This document shows positions 34,090 through 35,026 of a stretch of DNA of 35,026 nt, piece after piece. Position 1 is the stretch's first letter. Every line of letters begins with the position of its first letter. The notes beneath the pieces were generated by a model that made no database searches, was not told the origin of the DNA, and saw only the letters and a program-made list of their open reading frames with translations. Source of the DNA: Deltaproteobacteria bacterium (GTDB lineage Bacteria; Desulfobacterota; Desulfobacteria; Desulfobacterales; UBA2156); assembly GCA_019309485.1 (NCBI GenBank), contig JAFDGC010000022.1:1-35026 (forward strand), written 5' to 3'. Both the position numbers and the translations under genes were made by a program.

Positions 34090-34299
34090 TCATATCTCCG
34101 TTATGATGACGGCGTTGGATTTGCACACCGCCTCGCAGGTGCGGCATCCCAGGCAGTTTTCCGGTCTTACGGCATACGCCTTGATGGAAAAATCGAAGAC
34201 CTCGGTGGGGCACAGTTTAATACAGTCCTCGCAGCCGTCGCACCGATCCGGATCCACATGGACAAGATAGACTTCAAAATCCCTGAATTTTTTCGGCAT
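34090..34299 (-). CDS. Small 2[4Fe-4S] ferredoxin
   Basis: This 69-residue electron carrier has two complete cluster motifs, CDGCEDCIKLCP and CLGCRTCEAVCK, separated by 24 residues. The N-terminal KKFRDFEVYLVHVDPDR segment resembles ferredoxins attached to oxidoreductase modules in sulfate reducers. ATG 34299 is preceded by AGGA at about 11 bases. It follows the VOC-protein gene by 12 bases and precedes the Hdr genes across the repeat array. It likely feeds electrons to or from HdrA. Confidence 0.92.
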   Translation of the reverse strand: MPKKFRDFEVYLVHVDPDRCDGCEDCIKLCPTEVFDFSIKAYAVRPENCLGCRTCEAVCKSNAVIITEI

Positions 34300-34311
34300 G
34301 CAAAAATCGTC

Positions 34312-34734
34312 CTATTTGCCCTTGAGTTCTTCCCACTTGTAATCGATGAGTTCCAGGAGCACGCCGTTCATCTTCTTTGGGTGAATGAAAGCAAACTCGC
34401 AGTCCCGAAAGGGCCGGGCCCCGCCGATGAAAGGATAGTCTTTTCCTTTCAATTCCTCCATGGCCTCCCGGGTATTGTCCACGTTGAAGCTGATGAGCAT
34501 GATTCCTTCCCCCCGCTTCTCGATGAACTTGGCCACGTCCCCGTCCGGCGCGGTGGATTCCATGAGCTCGAAGCCGACTTCGCCCACCCAGTACCGGGCC
34601 ACCTTGATCTTTTCGGGTTCGTCGATGTATTCATCGTCCGGCTGCGTTTTTCCCAAAACCGGCTCCCAGACCTTTCGGGCCTGAGCCAGGTCTTTCACTG
34701 CGATACAGATATGATCGATCTTGTTGACTTTCAC
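34312..34734 (-). CDS. Methylmalonyl-CoA epimerase-like VOC protein lacking one metal-ligand His
   Basis: This vicinal-oxygen-chelate protein, 140 residues, resembles methylmalonyl-CoA epimerase. It has KIDHICIAVKDL with the first metal His, VGFELME, KRGEG and the final GVLLELID with the metal Glu. The usual G-L-H-H-I/M-A motif, which supplies the second metal His, is GIMLISF here, so one ligand is missing. A GTG start at 34734 is chosen because GGAGG lies five bases upstream; ATG 34746 has no ribosome site, and the longer frame to 34992 runs into the 9-bp repeats. It may act on a different substrate, for example another malonyl- or succinyl-CoA derivative of the mutase pathway, or be non-catalytic. 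It sits with the ferredoxin and Hdr genes, away from the mutase genes. Confidence 0.8.
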   Translation of the reverse strand: MKVNKIDHICIAVKDLAQARKVWEPVLGKTQPDDEYIDEPEKIKVARYWVGEVGFELMESTAPDGDVAKFIEKRGEGIMLISFNVDNTREAMEELKGKDYPFIGGARPFRDCEFAFIHPKKMNGVLLELIDYKWEELKGK

Positions 34735-34828
34735 CGCTTCCTCCATTTCTTCTTTCTTGCTCAGGATCCCCGTCCGCGGGGGATTCAAGGCGGGGGATTC
34801 AAGGTGACAACGGACCGTTATCCACACC

Positions 34829-34930
34829 AACCCCTCGAACCCTCGAACCCTTGAACCCTCGAACCCTCGAACCCTCGAACCCTTGAATCCTTGAATCCTT
34901 GAATCCTCGAACCCTTGAATCCTCGAATCC
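34829..34930. repeat. 9-bp repeat array (CTCGAACCC family)
   Basis: About eleven head-to-tail copies of CTCGAACCC and variants (TTGAACCC, TTGAATCC, TCGAATCC) fill the gap between the VOC gene and the partial ferredoxin. They are the same 9-base family as at 25089 and 33843, in the opposite orientation. The bases between 34735 and 34828 show nothing else recognisable apart from two copies of GGGGGATTCAAGG. Confidence 0.85.
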
Positions 34931-34931
34931 T

Positions 34932-35026
34932 TTAAAAAGTCACCTTGGACACCGGGACGGTAATGGCCTCGTCGGGACAGACACACCCGCACTCATTGCA
35001 GTCCTCACACAAAAATTCCGTCACCA
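34932..35026 (-). CDS. C-terminal fragment of a [4Fe-4S] ferredoxin-type protein, cut by the window
   Basis: The last 30 residues of a minus-strand gene are visible, ending at TAA 34934-34932. They read VTEFLCEDCNECGCVCPDEA and continue to a final VTF. The Cys spacing C-x2-C-x2-C-x3-C-P is that of a [4Fe-4S] cluster. It could be a short ferredoxin or the end of an oxidoreductase delta subunit; the rest lies outside the window. Confidence 0.75.
   Translation of the reverse strand, partial: VTEFLCEDCNECGCVCPDEAITVPVSKVTF

Overview
The window looks like a catabolic island from an obligately anaerobic bacterium, most likely a sulfate-reducing Desulfobacterota (former Deltaproteobacteria). The reasons are a TRAP transporter, a bifurcating-type EtfAB with a ferredoxin domain, heterodisulfide-reductase (Hdr) modules, one HdrA that appears to carry selenocysteine, an indolepyruvate:ferredoxin oxidoreductase, and 9-bp intergenic repeats. 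This assignment is an inference from gene content; no rRNA or other taxonomic marker is present.

Bases 1-20992 form one long co-directional minus-strand block. In transcription order it encodes: AMP-forming acyl-CoA ligase, class III CoA-transferase, EtfB, EtfA, acyl-CoA dehydrogenase, GntR/FCD regulator, small and large subunits of a B12-dependent acyl-CoA mutase, hydantoinase A and B subunits, a PaaK-type ligase, FAD, [2Fe-2S] and Mo subunits of a xanthine-dehydrogenase-family hydroxylase, then TRAP DctP, DctQ and DctM (DctM cut by the window edge). This set matches the anaerobic indole-3-acetate (auxin) pathway known from Aromatoleum/Azoarcus. There the N-heterocycle is hydroxylated and hydrolysed by a hydantoinase-like enzyme to (2-aminophenyl)succinate. 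The acid is then CoA-activated and rearranged by a B12 mutase to (2-aminobenzyl)malonyl-CoA, which is oxidatively decarboxylated to 2-aminocinnamoyl-CoA and beta-oxidised. Active-site residues of the mutase and of the dehydrogenase fit these steps.

Bases 20993-21490 are a divergent control region. Each of the two promoters has a TTGACA -35 box and an almost identical GTATAC-N-GTATAC operator over its -10 box. The likely regulator is the GntR protein in the left operon.

Bases 21491-28547 (plus strand) encode a 3-hydroxyacyl-CoA dehydrogenase/enoyl-CoA hydratase fusion (the beta-oxidation step), a TrpB2-type tryptophan synthase beta homologue, a small four-Cys protein, IorA, IorB and a UspA protein. 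TrpB2 plus IorAB could feed indole or tryptophan into indoleacetyl-CoA. Bases 28528-35026 (minus strand) hold an electron-transfer module: partial ferredoxin, VOC/epimerase-like protein, ferredoxin, HdrA-like flavoprotein, Sec-HdrA-MvhD fusion and HdrC-GltD fusion.

Oddities worth attention are two perfect tandem duplications in the FAD subunit (17 bp, frameshifting; 45 bp, in frame), the in-frame UGA in HdrA, the missing catalytic Glu of the acyl-CoA dehydrogenase, the missing metal-ligand His of the epimerase-like protein, and 9-bp repeat arrays at three intergenic sites. No thiolase, aromatic-ring reductase, tryptophan aminotransferase, tRNA, rRNA, CRISPR or transposase was seen.
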